Source: a virus. From it: a DNA stretch of 52,649 nucleotides. The DNA is taken from positions 1 to 52,649 of IMG/VR virus record IMGVR_UViG_3300003885_000004; one strand, written 5' to 3'. The translations under genes and the position numbers were made by a program. The notes beneath the pieces are model-generated. The model searched no databases. It worked only from the letters and a program-made list of their open reading frames with translations, and had not been told where the DNA came from. Positions 1 to 6,749 of the stretch are shown here, piece by piece. Numbering within the stretch: position 1 is the stretch's first letter; every line of letters begins with the position of its first letter.

Positions 1-116
1 AACCACGAACATGTCAACCACGAACATGTCAACCACGAACATGTCAACCACGAACATGTCAACCACGAACATGTCAACCACGAACATGTCAGGATACAGA
101 ACCACGAACATGTCAA
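1..116. repeat. Left terminal 15-bp tandem array
   Basis: Five perfect units of CCACGAACATGTCAA (3-77), a sixth with one mismatch (78-92) and a separate perfect unit at 102-116. The same array closes the window, and bases 1-77 equal the last 77, so the molecule is probably circular or circularly permuted and was opened here. On the minus (coding) strand every unit contains TTGACA, the consensus -35 hexamer. The true copy number cannot be known from an assembly that breaks in the array. Confidence 0.95.
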
Positions 117-119
117 CCA

Positions 120-350
120 TTACCTACCAGTCAAGATACAAAAAGATTTCCACGCCAACCAGCAAGCTAAAAGAGGTATCCATACCTGGGCGAGAACAAT
201 CAACAGCAACAAAACGATAGGCGTCACTACAAGAACGAATAAGCAAAGGCCAAGAACCATAGCAACCCTAACAACAATAGACTCACGGAGGATACGGTCT
301 TTACGCTCCACCAACCCAGCACGAATATGCTCCACTAGTCCAGCCATCAT
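120..350 (-). CDS. Small two-helix membrane protein
   Basis: A 76-residue protein with a charged N-terminal 25 residues followed by about 45 strongly hydrophobic residues that can form two closely spaced membrane helices. An AGGAGG Shine-Dalgarno lies just upstream of two adjacent ATG codons; the second (347) has the better spacing. It is the last gene before the terminal repeat array. The topology would suit a holin-like or envelope protein, but no family is recognised and it lies far from the late genes, so no function is assigned. Confidence 0.7.
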   Translation of the reverse strand: MMAGLVEHIRAGLVERKDRILRESIVVRVAMVLGLCLFVLVVTPIVLLLLIVLAQVWIPLLACWLAWKSFCILTGR

Positions 351-375
351 ACACCCTCCTGTTATCTACTAGCCC

Positions 376-411
376 CTACTCATCAACAGTCATCAACAGT
401 CATCAACCATC
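376..411. repeat. 10-bp tandem repeat between small genes
   Basis: About three copies of a 10-bp unit (CATCAACAGT) lie between the 120-350 gene and the nuclease-like gene, overlapping the end of the latter. It is one of several 10-15-bp arrays in the left 1.6 kb. Confidence 0.75.
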
Positions 412-771
412 ATACGCCATTTGACTAATTGCCAGCAAACAAAAACAACAATGACCCCTAGCTACCTCAACACCAATCTCATCCTCAACAATAACCTCTA
501 GCCCACCTTTCACGTCAACTTGACGCCAGACATATGCGCTACCTGGCGTCACTAGGTTCTGTCTCCAAATAAACCTGCTCTGCGTCCGCCCCACCTTAGT
601 GTCTACCCCCTTAAACTCTATAAACCCTTGCCAGACCCTAGAATTAAAATGCCTATCCGACACCCCATGTTGTGACCTAGCCCCAGCAGACAGCACTGTG
701 ATAACAATAGGCACATCTGCCCCCTCTAGGCACCTGCATACCTTTCTAGTCCACTCGGTTTCATGCATCAT
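403..771 (-). CDS. VRR-NUC / PD-(D/E)XK nuclease-like protein
   Basis: About 122 residues. The core reads G-V-S-D-R, then F-I-E-F-K about 14 residues later, then a conserved Q and a G-x-A-Y-V-W-R strand. This is the order D...E-x-K...Q of VRR-NUC nucleases (phage and archaeal resolvase-like PD-(D/E)XK enzymes). The start is the ATG ATG pair at 771/768, which overlaps the TGA of the upstream gene and has an AGGGGG Shine-Dalgarno. A longer frame to 873 is open but runs through the neighbour's 12-bp repeat. A role in branched-DNA cleavage would fit the RuvB-like ATPase at 6.75-7.75 kb (inference). Confidence 0.7.
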   Translation of the reverse strand: MMHETEWTRKVCRCLEGADVPIVITVLSAGARSQHGVSDRHFNSRVWQGFIEFKGVDTKVGRTQSRFIWRQNLVTPGSAYVWRQVDVKGGLEVIVEDEIGVEVARGHCCFCLLAISQMAYDG

Positions 772-1231
772 TAGACCCCCTATCCTTATCAGGTACCCAA
801 ATTTGTTCAGCCCCTTTATCAGCCCCTTTATCAGCCCCTTTATCAGCCCACTCAACATAAGACCCTTTGCCACCGATAGTCTGATCGTCCATATTTACCC
901 CCTGCTCTATCAAACTCGCCACCACCTTGGCAAGTTTGGCAATGTCCACCCGATTCACGAGCAGGCTTAGCTCATCTTCAAGGCCATGTATCTCCGCTAG
1001 CATATCATCAATGCGGCCAACCCCATTGAACAGTATATCCTCAAGATAGCTGATGTGCATAAGCTTATCATCAACAACCTTTTGACACCCTGCCATCTTC
1101 TCCCTTATCCTACTAGGGTTATTGACCTGAGAAGACAGCGCTCTCAAAGACATATTTTTGGTAATCAACACTTCCTTAAGTTGCTTAATCCTCTCTTGGT
1201 CAATCTGCTTATCAGTCTTATCTCTCATCAT
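761..1231 (-). CDS. Hypothetical helical protein with DKGA repeats
   Basis: 156 residues, mostly charged and helical (K/E/D/L rich), probably coiled coil in residues 10-110. Near the C-terminus is a run of three D-K-G-A tetrapeptides from a 12-bp tandem DNA repeat around 809-850. GAGGAG lies directly upstream of two tandem ATGs; the second (1228) has the better spacing. The stop overlaps the start of the nuclease-like gene, suggesting translational coupling. The family is not recognised; a virion or DNA-associated accessory protein cannot be excluded. Confidence 0.75.
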   Translation of the reverse strand: MMRDKTDKQIDQERIKQLKEVLITKNMSLRALSSQVNNPSRIREKMAGCQKVVDDKLMHISYLEDILFNGVGRIDDMLAEIHGLEDELSLLVNRVDIAKLAKVVASLIEQGVNMDDQTIGGKGSYVEWADKGADKGADKGAEQIWVPDKDRGSNDA

Positions 1232-1240
1232 ATCTCCTCT

Positions 1241-1281
1241 ATGTTATGTGTGCCTATGTTATGTGTGCCTATGTTATGTGT
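1241..1281. repeat. 15-bp tandem repeat, intergenic
   Basis: Two perfect copies and one partial copy of ATGTTATGTGTGCCT fill the gap between the genes at 761-1231 and 1274-1561 and run into the stop codon of the latter. The unit length (15 bp) matches that of the terminal array, but the sequence is unrelated. Confidence 0.85.
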
Positions 1282-1561
1282 AGAAGTAATGTGCCGAATA
1301 CTTATGCCCCCTAGGTGACCTACGACTACCCTTGCCAGACAAAAAGTGCCAAACAACAAACCCCGCGACCACAACAAAAACCAGCGCAACAACCTTGACA
1401 ACCTTGACGGCTACCATACTCCTAGCAGTAGACGTACTAGCAGTAGACGTACTAGCAGTAGACGTACTAGACCCTCTTTCTAGCTCAAGTCTTTTCGCCT
1501 CCCATTTAACCATGTCCTTACCCATACCTTTACCCATACCTTTACCTCTCTTTCTACCCAT
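1274..1561 (-). CDS. Small membrane-anchored protein with in-frame tandem repeats
   Basis: 95 residues. The N-terminus is Lys/Gly rich with G-M-G-K tetrapeptides (12-bp DNA repeat), the middle has three S-T-S-T-A pentapeptides (15-bp DNA repeat at about 1424-1470), and residues about 50-70 form one Val/Ala/Leu-rich transmembrane helix followed by a basic tail. The start is ATG 1561 with only a weak Shine-Dalgarno. Both repeats keep the frame, so length variation between isolates is likely. No family is recognised. Confidence 0.6.
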   Translation of the reverse strand: MGRKRGKGMGKGMGKDMVKWEAKRLELERGSSTSTASTSTASTSTARSMVAVKVVKVVALVFVVVAGFVVWHFLSGKGSRRSPRGHKYSAHYFYT

Positions 1562-1665
1562 GTCTTATACATCTTACCCGCGAAAGCCTACCCCCTGACT
1601 TCAACCCTAAACCTTTCTAGTCTAGCCAGCAGAGGGGTGTTTACCACCATTAGAGGGGTCACATG

Positions 1666-1863
1666 TCAATCTAGGTAATCCACGCCCCAAATCCCACCAA
1701 ATCGCTCAGAACGCGTCATCTTACAGACTGGCATAATCCCTGATTCGATCAGAGATATCGCATCCTGGTCGATCTGATGGACAATTACCCACAATTCTCC
1801 GGCCCCGACCGACCAGCCCCAGCCAAAACCGATCTGAAGGCGGCGTTCCCGCGTCCGACCCAA
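1666..1863 (-). CDS. Hypothetical small protein, TTG start
   Basis: 65 residues, starting at a TTG that directly follows an in-frame TAG, with GGGGG just upstream as a possible ribosome site. The C-terminal half (V-C-K-M-T-R-S-E-R-F-G-G-I-W-G-V) looks protein-like and the frame fills the gap after the 1898-2176 gene. No homologue is recognised; the unusual start lowers confidence. Confidence 0.45.
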   Translation of the reverse strand: MGRTRERRLQIGFGWGWSVGAGELWVIVHQIDQDAISLIESGIMPVCKMTRSERFGGIWGVDYLD

Positions 1864-1897
1864 CTACCCCCAAAGAACGCGGCAACAACTACCCCCT

Positions 1898-2176
1898 TCA
1901 CCCCACCCCAGAATCAGGAGCAATATTCGATCCAGAATCAGACTCAACAGACTCCGGCGTTGGCACAGACGTAGACTCATGGGCTGGATTAGACGCCTCA
2001 TGTTGCCTAAGCATACCGCGGCAAAGAGTATCAATCTCGTAGAACACCTTCTCATCCGCCAGCATAACAAGCCTCTCTGCGCTTGCGAGAACATACCCTC
2101 CCTTGCCCCAGACAGTCTGTATCAGCTCTGCTGACAGCTCAGGCGGGACGTGTTCGTACGTGGTTGAACAATTCAT
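1898..2176 (-). CDS. Hypothetical 92-aa protein
   Basis: The ATG at 2176 has a clear GGAGG Shine-Dalgarno. The first 60 residues look globular and helical (E-L-I-Q-T-V-W, then Y-V-L-A-S-A-E-R-L-V-M-L-A-D-E); the last 30 are Ser/Pro/Glu-rich and probably disordered. It begins 30 bases after the strong terminator at 2206-2247, so it needs readthrough or its own promoter, but no good promoter is visible in the short gap. Function unknown. Confidence 0.75.
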   Translation of the reverse strand: MNCSTTYEHVPPELSAELIQTVWGKGGYVLASAERLVMLADEKVFYEIDTLCRGMLRQHEASNPAHESTSVPTPESVESDSGSNIAPDSGVG

Positions 2177-2205
2177 TTTTAGCCTCCGTTTAAATTTTAC
2201 TAGGA

Positions 2206-2247
2206 TAAAAAGAACCCGCCCACCATTGCAAGAGAACAGTGGACGGG
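2206..2247 (-). terminator. Strong intrinsic terminator
   Basis: On the minus strand a 9-bp stem (CCCGTCCAC with GTGGGCGGG, one G-T pair) encloses a 15-base loop and is followed by TTCTTTTTAT. It sits 40 bases past the stop of the 2288-2785 gene and should end the small-gene transcript that starts at the 6534-6561 promoter. Confidence 0.85.
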
Positions 2248-2287
2248 CTTGGCAAACATTGCCACGACGATAAGAACCAGAGGGGCA

Positions 2288-2785
2288 TTACCCCTCTTTG
2301 GCTTCCTGCATTTGGGCAAGCAGAGTGTCCACGTCGACGCCCTGGGCCTTCAGCTTGGAGGATAGGTCGAGCATCTTCGCGAAGTTATCCTTAAGCTTTT
2401 TCATGTCGACAGACTTTTCGGGATTAGCCTGCATATCCCTTGCCTCAACTTCAAGAGCATCCGCCTCTACTCTCTTGACTTTCGCCTCCCAAAATTTCTT
2501 AACATACGGGCCGATGAAGATTCCTGCGGGCGGGATACGGTAAACCTCTGGTATCCAAACCGGCAATCCCATAGCCTTGCACTTATCGGCGCTATCCTCA
2601 TCAGGGTAGAAGTCTATGTGCTTGGTTGTTCCATCCGGGTTGGTTGGTGCGGGCCAAATGATCTTCCGCACACTGTCTTCCTCTGGGGCCGTTTCCTCCG
2701 ATTCAACATTGGATTCGGGGGCAGGAGGAGCAACAGGAGTGGGAGGAGCAACAGGAGCAACAGGGGCAGGAGGAGCAGTAGACAT
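2288..2785 (-). CDS. Hypothetical protein with Pro/Ala-rich N-terminus
   Basis: 165 residues. Residues 1-24 are almost entirely P, A, V and T, followed by an acidic linker ([10 protein letters not shown]), a small globular segment (residues about 40-90, with W-P-A-P and F-Y-P-D-E-D) and a C-terminal helical region with coiled-coil character. The start has a GAAAGGGAC ribosome site 4 bases from the ATG. Last gene before the terminator. The layout resembles phage scaffold or virion linker proteins, but its place among early-type small genes argues against that. No family is recognised. Confidence 0.8.
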   Translation of the reverse strand: MSTAPPAPVAPVAPPTPVAPPAPESNVESEETAPEEDSVRKIIWPAPTNPDGTTKHIDFYPDEDSADKCKAMGLPVWIPEVYRIPPAGIFIGPYVKKFWEAKVKRVEADALEVEARDMQANPEKSVDMKKLKDNFAKMLDLSSKLKAQGVDVDTLLAQMQEAKEG

Positions 2786-2853
2786 TTTTAGTCCCTTTCA
2801 AAAGTGTAAAACAACAAGTTTGCAGCCGAACATCGACCGCTGAACAGTCAAGC

Positions 2854-3555
2854 TTAGTGGGTGTCTTTAGATGTGTCAAGCAGGGTGTCTGTAAAATTGG
2901 TGTCTGTGAGATCAACAGACTTGAGATCGGCAGACCAAAGATCGGCAAACTGGAGATTGGCAAACCGAAGATTGGCAGACCAAAGATCAGCAGACTGGAG
3001 ATTAGCAAACTGGAGATTGGCCGACTGGAGATTGGCCGACTGGAGATTGGCCGACTGAAGATTGGCCGACTGAAGATTGGCCGACTGGAAATCGGCAGAC
3101 TGGATATTAGCAAACCAAAGATTAGCAAATCGAAGATTGGCCGACCGAAAATTAGCAAATCGAAGATTGGCCGACCGAAGATTGGCCGACTGAAGATTGG
3201 CCGACTGGAAATCGGCAGACTGAAAATTGGCCAACTGGAAATCGGCAGACTGAAAATTAGCAAACCCAAGATTGGCCGACTGAAGATTGGCCGACTGAAA
3301 ACTGGCAGACTGAAGGTTGGCAAACTGAAGACTGGCAGACTGAAGACTGGCAGACTGAAGGTTGGCAGACCGGAGATTGGCCGACTGAAGGTTGGCCGAC
3401 TGAAGATTGGCAGACCGGAGATTGGCCGACTGAAGGTTGGCCGACTGAAGATTGGCCGACTGAAGATCAGCAGACCGTAGATCAGCAGACCGTAGATCAA
3501 GCGCTATTCCTAGGTTGTTACCCGTCTCAATCAGATATTCGACATTATCTTTCAT
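2854..3555 (-). CDS. Long pentapeptide-repeat protein
   Basis: 233 residues. After a 20-residue start, about 40 consecutive pentapeptides of the type A-[DN]-[LF]-[QRW]-S fill almost the whole protein, which is diagnostic of the pentapeptide-repeat fold (a right-handed quadrilateral beta-helix). Some members (MfpA, Qnr, AlbG) mimic DNA and bind gyrase; others have unknown roles, so gyrase binding is only a possibility. Start chosen at ATG 3555 (AAGGA upstream) rather than the TTG at 3576. The DNA is a nearly perfect 15-bp array (CAGTCGGCCAATCTT type), so copy number may vary. Confidence 0.93.
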   Translation of the reverse strand: MKDNVEYLIETGNNLGIALDLRSADLRSADLQSANLQSANLQSANLRSANLQSANLQSANLRSANLQSASLQSASLQFANLQSASFQSANLQSANLGFANFQSADFQLANFQSADFQSANLQSANLRSANLRFANFRSANLRFANLWFANIQSADFQSANLQSANLQSANLQSANLQSANLQFANLQSADLWSANLRFANLQFADLWSADLKSVDLTDTNFTDTLLDTSKDTH

Positions 3556-3572
3556 TTTTCTGTCCTTATCTT

Positions 3573-3779
3573 TCAAACGTCAAACGGAGGAGCGTACCGT
3601 AGTTCAATGTCCAATGGTATCGCGATTTCATTTTCTGGACACGTTTCGGCTTTCGCAGTTTCGTAATTCGGGAATATTTTTGCTTCCCTCAGGTCCTTAG
3701 TCCAGGCTTTGCCAGTGGTCCCAGGGTCACCATGTAGATACCCACCGCCTTGATCATATCGCTTGATTACATGTCTCAT
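3573..3779 (-). CDS. Hypothetical 68-aa protein
   Basis: Starts at ATG 3779, overlapping the TGA of the upstream gene (ATGA), so probably translationally coupled. It resembles short phage proteins with an M-R-H-V-I-K-R-Y start and a G-G-Y-L motif; the C-terminus (I-P-L-D-I-E-L-R-Y) looks like a beta strand. Function unknown. Confidence 0.75.
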   Translation of the reverse strand: MRHVIKRYDQGGGYLHGDPGTTGKAWTKDLREAKIFPNYETAKAETCPENEIAIPLDIELRYAPPFDV

Positions 3780-4018
3780 TTTTCTATCCCCTCTATCCCC
3801 GTTGGTTTGGTCATACGTTTGCATTGTTGTTTGAGAACGTGGAGAAACGCGGTGTACTCATCTCTACTGACCCCTAGGGGGGTATAAGAGTAGGCTTGAG
3901 GTAAGAACCCGTCTTTATTGAACCATTCTTCCAAGTCAATGCAAGCATACCAGCATTCCTCATAGTCTTTTTCAGCAAGCAGGTCAAAAATGCGTTGTAG
4001 CGTTGCGTCCGGGTCCAC
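3776..4018 (-). CDS. Hypothetical acidic 80-aa protein, GTG start
   Basis: The GTG at 4018 begins one base after the TAA of the previous gene; the stop overlaps the next ATG. The N-terminal half is helical and acidic (L-L-A-E-K-D-Y-E-E-C-W-Y-A-C-I-D-L-E-E-W-F), similar in style to small phage proteins that follow a D-x-L-E-E-W pattern. Function unknown. Confidence 0.75.
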   Translation of the reverse strand: MDPDATLQRIFDLLAEKDYEECWYACIDLEEWFNKDGFLPQAYSYTPLGVSRDEYTAFLHVLKQQCKRMTKPTGIEGIEK

Positions 4019-4019
4019 G

Positions 4020-4349
4020 TTATTTGCCCTTTCTTAAGTCTTCCACGTAGCGACAGTAAGTGTAGTACACTTCTGAACAACATGTCGCAGGCATTGATTC
4101 TGGATATATCCAGACCGTGGTAGAGCTGATCGCGTCATAGGTAACCACAAATGACCGCATGGGGTGGCATTTACACCAGTCTGAAAAGTCATTAAGCCAA
4201 TCTTGCGGTAAAGCGTAGTCAAATGTCTTACCAAGGTTGGCAAAACACTCCTGTTTACTAATAACAAGGGCCTTTAATTGTGCAATGTTCAAAATCGGCA
4301 CTGAATCAATTACTTTGTGCCCGTGAATGTATTCATACTCCTGTGTCAT
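4020..4349 (-). CDS. Hypothetical 109-aa protein
   Basis: Starts at ATG 4349, overlapping the TGA of the upstream gene, with an AGAGGGG ribosome site. A longer frame to 4403 lies inside the neighbour and is not preferred. The protein has seven cysteines in the C-terminal half (W-C-K-C-H, then T-C-C-S and Y-C-R-Y), so metal binding is possible. Function unknown. Confidence 0.75.
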   Translation of the reverse strand: MTQEYEYIHGHKVIDSVPILNIAQLKALVISKQECFANLGKTFDYALPQDWLNDFSDWCKCHPMRSFVVTYDAISSTTVWIYPESMPATCCSEVYYTYCRYVEDLRKGK

Positions 4350-4537
4350 TTTGACCCCTCTCGTACTATGCACTGACTTCTCGACCACTCGTTGGCAGAC
4401 CAAAGCGAGTAAAAGTGATTGACCTTTCTGCCATCAAGTACCACTTCCCACGTTGCCCCTTGTTTAATAGCGACATAACCATGGTATAACCTACGCGTGA
4501 TGTGACTGTTTTGGGCGTACTTTGCCATATATGACAT
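4346..4537 (-). CDS. Hypothetical 63-aa protein
   Basis: The start at 4537 is preceded by the repeated leader (ACCCCTTACAAAGAGGAAC) found upstream of several genes in this block. The sequence contains W-E-V-V-L-D-G-R-K-V and an F-Y-S-L-W-S-A-N-E-W segment, a pattern seen in small phage proteins of unknown role. Stop overlaps the next start. Confidence 0.75.
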   Translation of the reverse strand: MSYMAKYAQNSHITRRLYHGYVAIKQGATWEVVLDGRKVNHFYSLWSANEWSRSQCIVREGSK

Positions 4538-4602
4538 CTTTCGTTCCTCTTTGTAAGGGGTGTCGATGCGTGTTTGACTTGAGGTTAGCCACTTTTAATC
4601 CT

Positions 4603-4752
4603 CTATTTCGTCCCCTCGTCATCTATGCAAATCCGGGCAATAGCCTCCTTAGTGGTACAGTCAATCCTAACAGCTCTCCGTTCGTCCTCTGCTTCCCTCT
4701 CCGTATATTCGTGGAGTGTCTCAATTGGTTCACATGGGTGACTCCAATACAT
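4603..4752 (-). CDS. Small acidic 49-aa protein
   Basis: A short frame starting at an ATG that shares one base with the upstream TAA (TAATG), ending with TAG at 4603. It is rich in E, R and D (E-Y-T-E-R-E-A-E-D-E-R-R) and probably one long helix. An AAAGGT ribosome site lies in the end of the upstream gene. It fills an otherwise empty 200-base gap, and the tight overlap supports a real gene. Function unknown. Confidence 0.6.
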   Translation of the reverse strand: MYWSHPCEPIETLHEYTEREAEDERRAVRIDCTTKEAIARICIDDEGTK

Positions 4753-5102
4753 TATGCACTACCTTTCCCCTCAACTAGGTCACAATCATCAGGATGCAAA
4801 TACAGATGGGGCGTGGCAGGTTTTCCGCTTGATGTACCTAGCACAACGATAGCAACATCTGGGGACACAATGGCGTTCTGTATTTTGTGGCCAAAGGCCA
4901 AGTCTCTGTACTCCGTTGTGTACTCCGGCGTGCCTAGGTGCCCCGTGACCAAGTTGATGGCATGATACGTAGACTTACTGCCACTGTCCCACCACGTCCC
5001 GAAGGTCTCAACAGGACCTTCAGTGATTGTGACGACCACGTTCTGCTTGCGCCCCAATGCTCCTGCAATGTGTGGAGGTAAACTCTTGCGTTTGATAATC
5101 AT
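4752..5102 (-). CDS. Hypothetical 116-aa protein
   Basis: Start chosen at ATG 5102, preceded by AAAAGGAAA; an open extension to 5300 overlaps the neighbouring gene and is rejected. The mature region (V-V-V-T-I-T-E-G-P, then V-A-I-V-V-L-G-T) looks like a small beta-rich domain. No family is recognised. Confidence 0.75.
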   Translation of the reverse strand: MIIKRKSLPPHIAGALGRKQNVVVTITEGPVETFGTWWDSGSKSTYHAINLVTGHLGTPEYTTEYRDLAFGHKIQNAIVSPDVAIVVLGTSSGKPATPHLYLHPDDCDLVEGKGSA

Positions 5103-5133
5103 TATGCACTTTCCTTTTAAGCATGCGAGTGAA

Positions 5134-5337
5134 TCAAGTAGCCAGTTCACAATCTTCAATGATCTCAACAGCCATTTCTGCCAGCTCATCAAACTCTGCT
5201 TGGGGAATCGACCCATCTGCATAACGTACGCATGCGTCAGAGGCAAAACGTACTTCTTGACCATTGACGGAGAGTACAGTGTCCAGGGTCCCGTCATCAA
5301 TCAGACAGACGTAGTGATTGTCAATGTAAATATCCAT
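5134..5337 (-). CDS. Hypothetical acidic 67-aa protein
   Basis: Preceded by the repeated leader (5338-5364). The N-terminal half is beta-like (I-Y-I-D-N-H-Y-V-C-L-I-D-D-G) and the C-terminus is an acidic helix. A small acidic protein expressed from the consensus promoter at 6.55 kb would fit an early host-takeover role, but nothing in the sequence proves it. Confidence 0.75.
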   Translation of the reverse strand: MDIYIDNHYVCLIDDGTLDTVLSVNGQEVRFASDACVRYADGSIPQAEFDELAEMAVEIIEDCELAT

Positions 5338-5390
5338 GTCGTTTTCCTCTTTGTAAGGGGTGTGATTGGCTGAAGGGCGGTTGGGTGTGT

Positions 5391-5720
5391 TTACAAGTCG
5401 TCTCGGCGAGACAAGTTGACACTTGCTACGGTTACCTTGTCTTCTTTGGATACGTAATAGGTGGGCCCCCTTCCCATGACTAGAATTTTCATGTTCTCAT
5501 CAGGGTTGTATAGGCTATCGTCCGTGACGTCAACGCATGCCCAATCACACTTTTTATCCATTGTGAACGCGAAAGCCATCTTGCGACCATTGGGCAGCCT
5601 CACAGAAATGGTTGTTGCAACCTTCTTGTCGAGCGAAACCAAGAGATGTTCGCATTCATTGTATCCCATGTATCCTTGCTCGATTGCGTCTGATTTGGTC
5701 TCAACAATCTTTGTGTCCAT
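5391..5720 (-). CDS. Hypothetical 109-aa protein
   Basis: Preceded by the long (57-bp) version of the repeated leader. The predicted protein is beta-rich (T-T-I-S-V-R-L-P-N-G-R, A-F-A-F-T-M-D) with a short acidic end. No family is recognised. Confidence 0.75.
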   Translation of the reverse strand: MDTKIVETKSDAIEQGYMGYNECEHLLVSLDKKVATTISVRLPNGRKMAFAFTMDKKCDWACVDVTDDSLYNPDENMKILVMGRGPTYYVSKEDKVTVASVNLSRRDDL

Positions 5721-5723
5721 GTC

Positions 5724-5780
5724 GTTGTTCCTCTTTGTAAGGGTGGTTGGCGGCGTGTTGAGATGTGTTTACAAACCGGC
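5724..5780 (-). repeat. 57-bp leader repeat, copy 1
   Basis: Perfectly identical to 6006-6062. It contains the ribosome site (AAAGAGGAAC) of the following gene and about 40 bases of upstream leader. Shorter related copies lie before the genes starting at 6248, 5337 and 4537. Confidence 0.9.
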
Positions 5781-5802
5781 TGGCGTAGATGAGGGAGGAA
5801 GG

Positions 5803-6003
5803 TCACATTTTCGTCGTCGAGATAATGTCTCGTATCATTTGACGGTCTCGACGAATATGTTTGGCAACGCATTGGCGATAACGAGGACAGTGTTCCTTTA
5901 TCCCTCTCGACCACCGCACCCGACGAAGCGCTCTGCGACATTTGTTTTGCAGATAGAAAATCCTAGTCAAATCTCTTTGAGTATAGATAGGGCTGTACGT
6001 CAT
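5803..6003 (-). CDS. Basic 66-aa protein, paralogue of next gene upstream
   Basis: Shares with the 6051-6248 protein a basic pattern R-R-x-R near residue 25 and a C-terminal V-A-K-H-[IL]-R-[RQ]-D-R-Q-x-I-x-D-[MI]-I segment. Together with the identical leader this shows a tandem duplication of gene plus leader. The high Arg/Lys content suggests nucleic-acid binding (inference). Ends about 20 bases before the next leader repeat. Confidence 0.7.
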   Translation of the reverse strand: MTYSPIYTQRDLTRIFYLQNKCRRALRRVRWSRGIKEHCPRYRQCVAKHIRRDRQMIRDIISTTKM

Positions 6004-6005
6004 GT

Positions 6006-6062
6006 GTTGTTCCTCTTTGTAAGGGTGGTTGGCGGCGTGTTGAGATGTGTTTACAAACCGGC
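6006..6062 (-). repeat. 57-bp leader repeat, copy 2
   Basis: Identical to 5724-5780. It includes the stop codon (TAA) of the upstream paralogue and the ribosome site of the downstream one, as expected if gene and leader were copied together. Confidence 0.9.
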
Positions 6063-6248
6063 AATCATGTCTTGTATTCGCTGACGATCTTGGCGGAGAT
6101 GTTTCGCAACAACATTCCGATAACCGCTATTGCCTTGCTTATTGTGTTTTGACCATTCTGCACTTGCCCGCGTCCGTCGACACCATCTATCCAGCAATAA
6201 GATGCGTTTTACAGTTTGACGGGTTCTACTTACTATGATGATAGTCAT
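6051..6248 (-). CDS. Basic 65-aa protein, paralogue of 5803-6003
   Basis: Start at ATG 6248 with the short leader repeat and AAAGAGGAAA ribosome site; the frame is open to 6287 but that part overlaps the upstream gene. Basic throughout, with the V-A-K-H-L-R-Q-D-R-Q-R-I-Q-D-M-I end shared with its neighbour. No family is recognised. Confidence 0.7.
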   Translation of the reverse strand: MTIIIVSRTRQTVKRILLLDRWCRRTRASAEWSKHNKQGNSGYRNVVAKHLRQDRQRIQDMIAGL

Positions 6249-6273
6249 GTCGTTTTCCTCTTTGTAAGGGGTG

Positions 6274-6489
6274 TTATTTGGTTGCAACTAACCAAGTAGA
6301 TGGGTCATTCTCGAACCCGGAGTCATAAGCCATTCTGACCTGCTTGTTAGCGACCATGTTTCGTACAATCGGCGTAACAATGTCTTGCGGCAGATCAGTC
6401 ATACAGGCAATGTCCGAAATTGACAGCCAAACCTTGCTGACTTCGATGACTTTCGAGATTGCTTTCAAGATTGCTTCCTTGTTTCTCAT
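6274..6489 (-). CDS. Small winged-helix-like DNA-binding protein
   Basis: 71 residues. The order helix (A-I-L-K-A-I-S-K-V), helix-turn-helix (L-S-I-S-D-I-A-C-M-T-D-L-P-Q-D-I-V-T-P-I-V-R-N-M-V) and wing strand (K-Q-V-R-M-A-Y-D) matches small winged-helix transcription regulators. First gene after the consensus promoter at 6534-6561, with AAGGA 7 bases before the ATG. It may regulate this early-type operon (inference). Confidence 0.75.
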   Translation of the reverse strand: MRNKEAILKAISKVIEVSKVWLSISDIACMTDLPQDIVTPIVRNMVANKQVRMAYDSGFENDPSTWLVATK

Positions 6490-6533
6490 GTCGTTTTCCT
6501 TTGTGTTGTGTTGTACTGTCCGCTTGTACCTTA

Positions 6534-6561
6534 ACTATAGTCTTAACCAATTGTTTGTCAA
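6534..6561 (-). promoter_or_regulatory. Sigma-70-type promoter for small-gene operon
   Basis: On the minus strand: perfect TTGACA (6556-6561), 16-base spacer, TATAGT (6534-6539). The next start codon is at 6489. It is the best consensus promoter in the window and suggests recognition by host vegetative sigma factor, i.e. early expression of the genes from 6489 to 2288. Confidence 0.75.
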
Positions 6562-6749
6562 CGGGGTGGAGGGCATTATTTTCAAGATTGTTTACCCCCT
6601 CACCAAACGCCCAAATTTGATCCCTAAGACGTTTTGCAAACATGTGGTATGATTCATCCTAAAATTAAAAGTCGGCAAAGGGGGGGTGACTTGTACCTAC
6701 TTAAGAGGGGTAACCAATTACCTGCAACTATTGTGCCAAAGTATTACCT

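Noticed and set aside
1-116. CRISPR array or LexA boxes in the terminal repeats
   Set aside because: The units are contiguous without spacers, so not CRISPR; only half of the GAAC-N4-GTTC LexA pattern is present.
11-220. Plus-strand ORF of M-S-T-T-N repeats
   Set aside because: It is the translation of the 15-bp terminal array with no ribosome site; all convincing genes are on the minus strand.
2857-3480. Plus-strand repetitive ORFs opposite the pentapeptide gene
   Set aside because: A 15-bp repeat without stops stays open in several frames; the minus frame has the ribosome site and the known pentapeptide pattern.
6395-6643. 82-codon minus-strand ORF overlapping the winged-helix gene
   Set aside because: It runs through the consensus promoter and overlaps a better gene with a good ribosome site.
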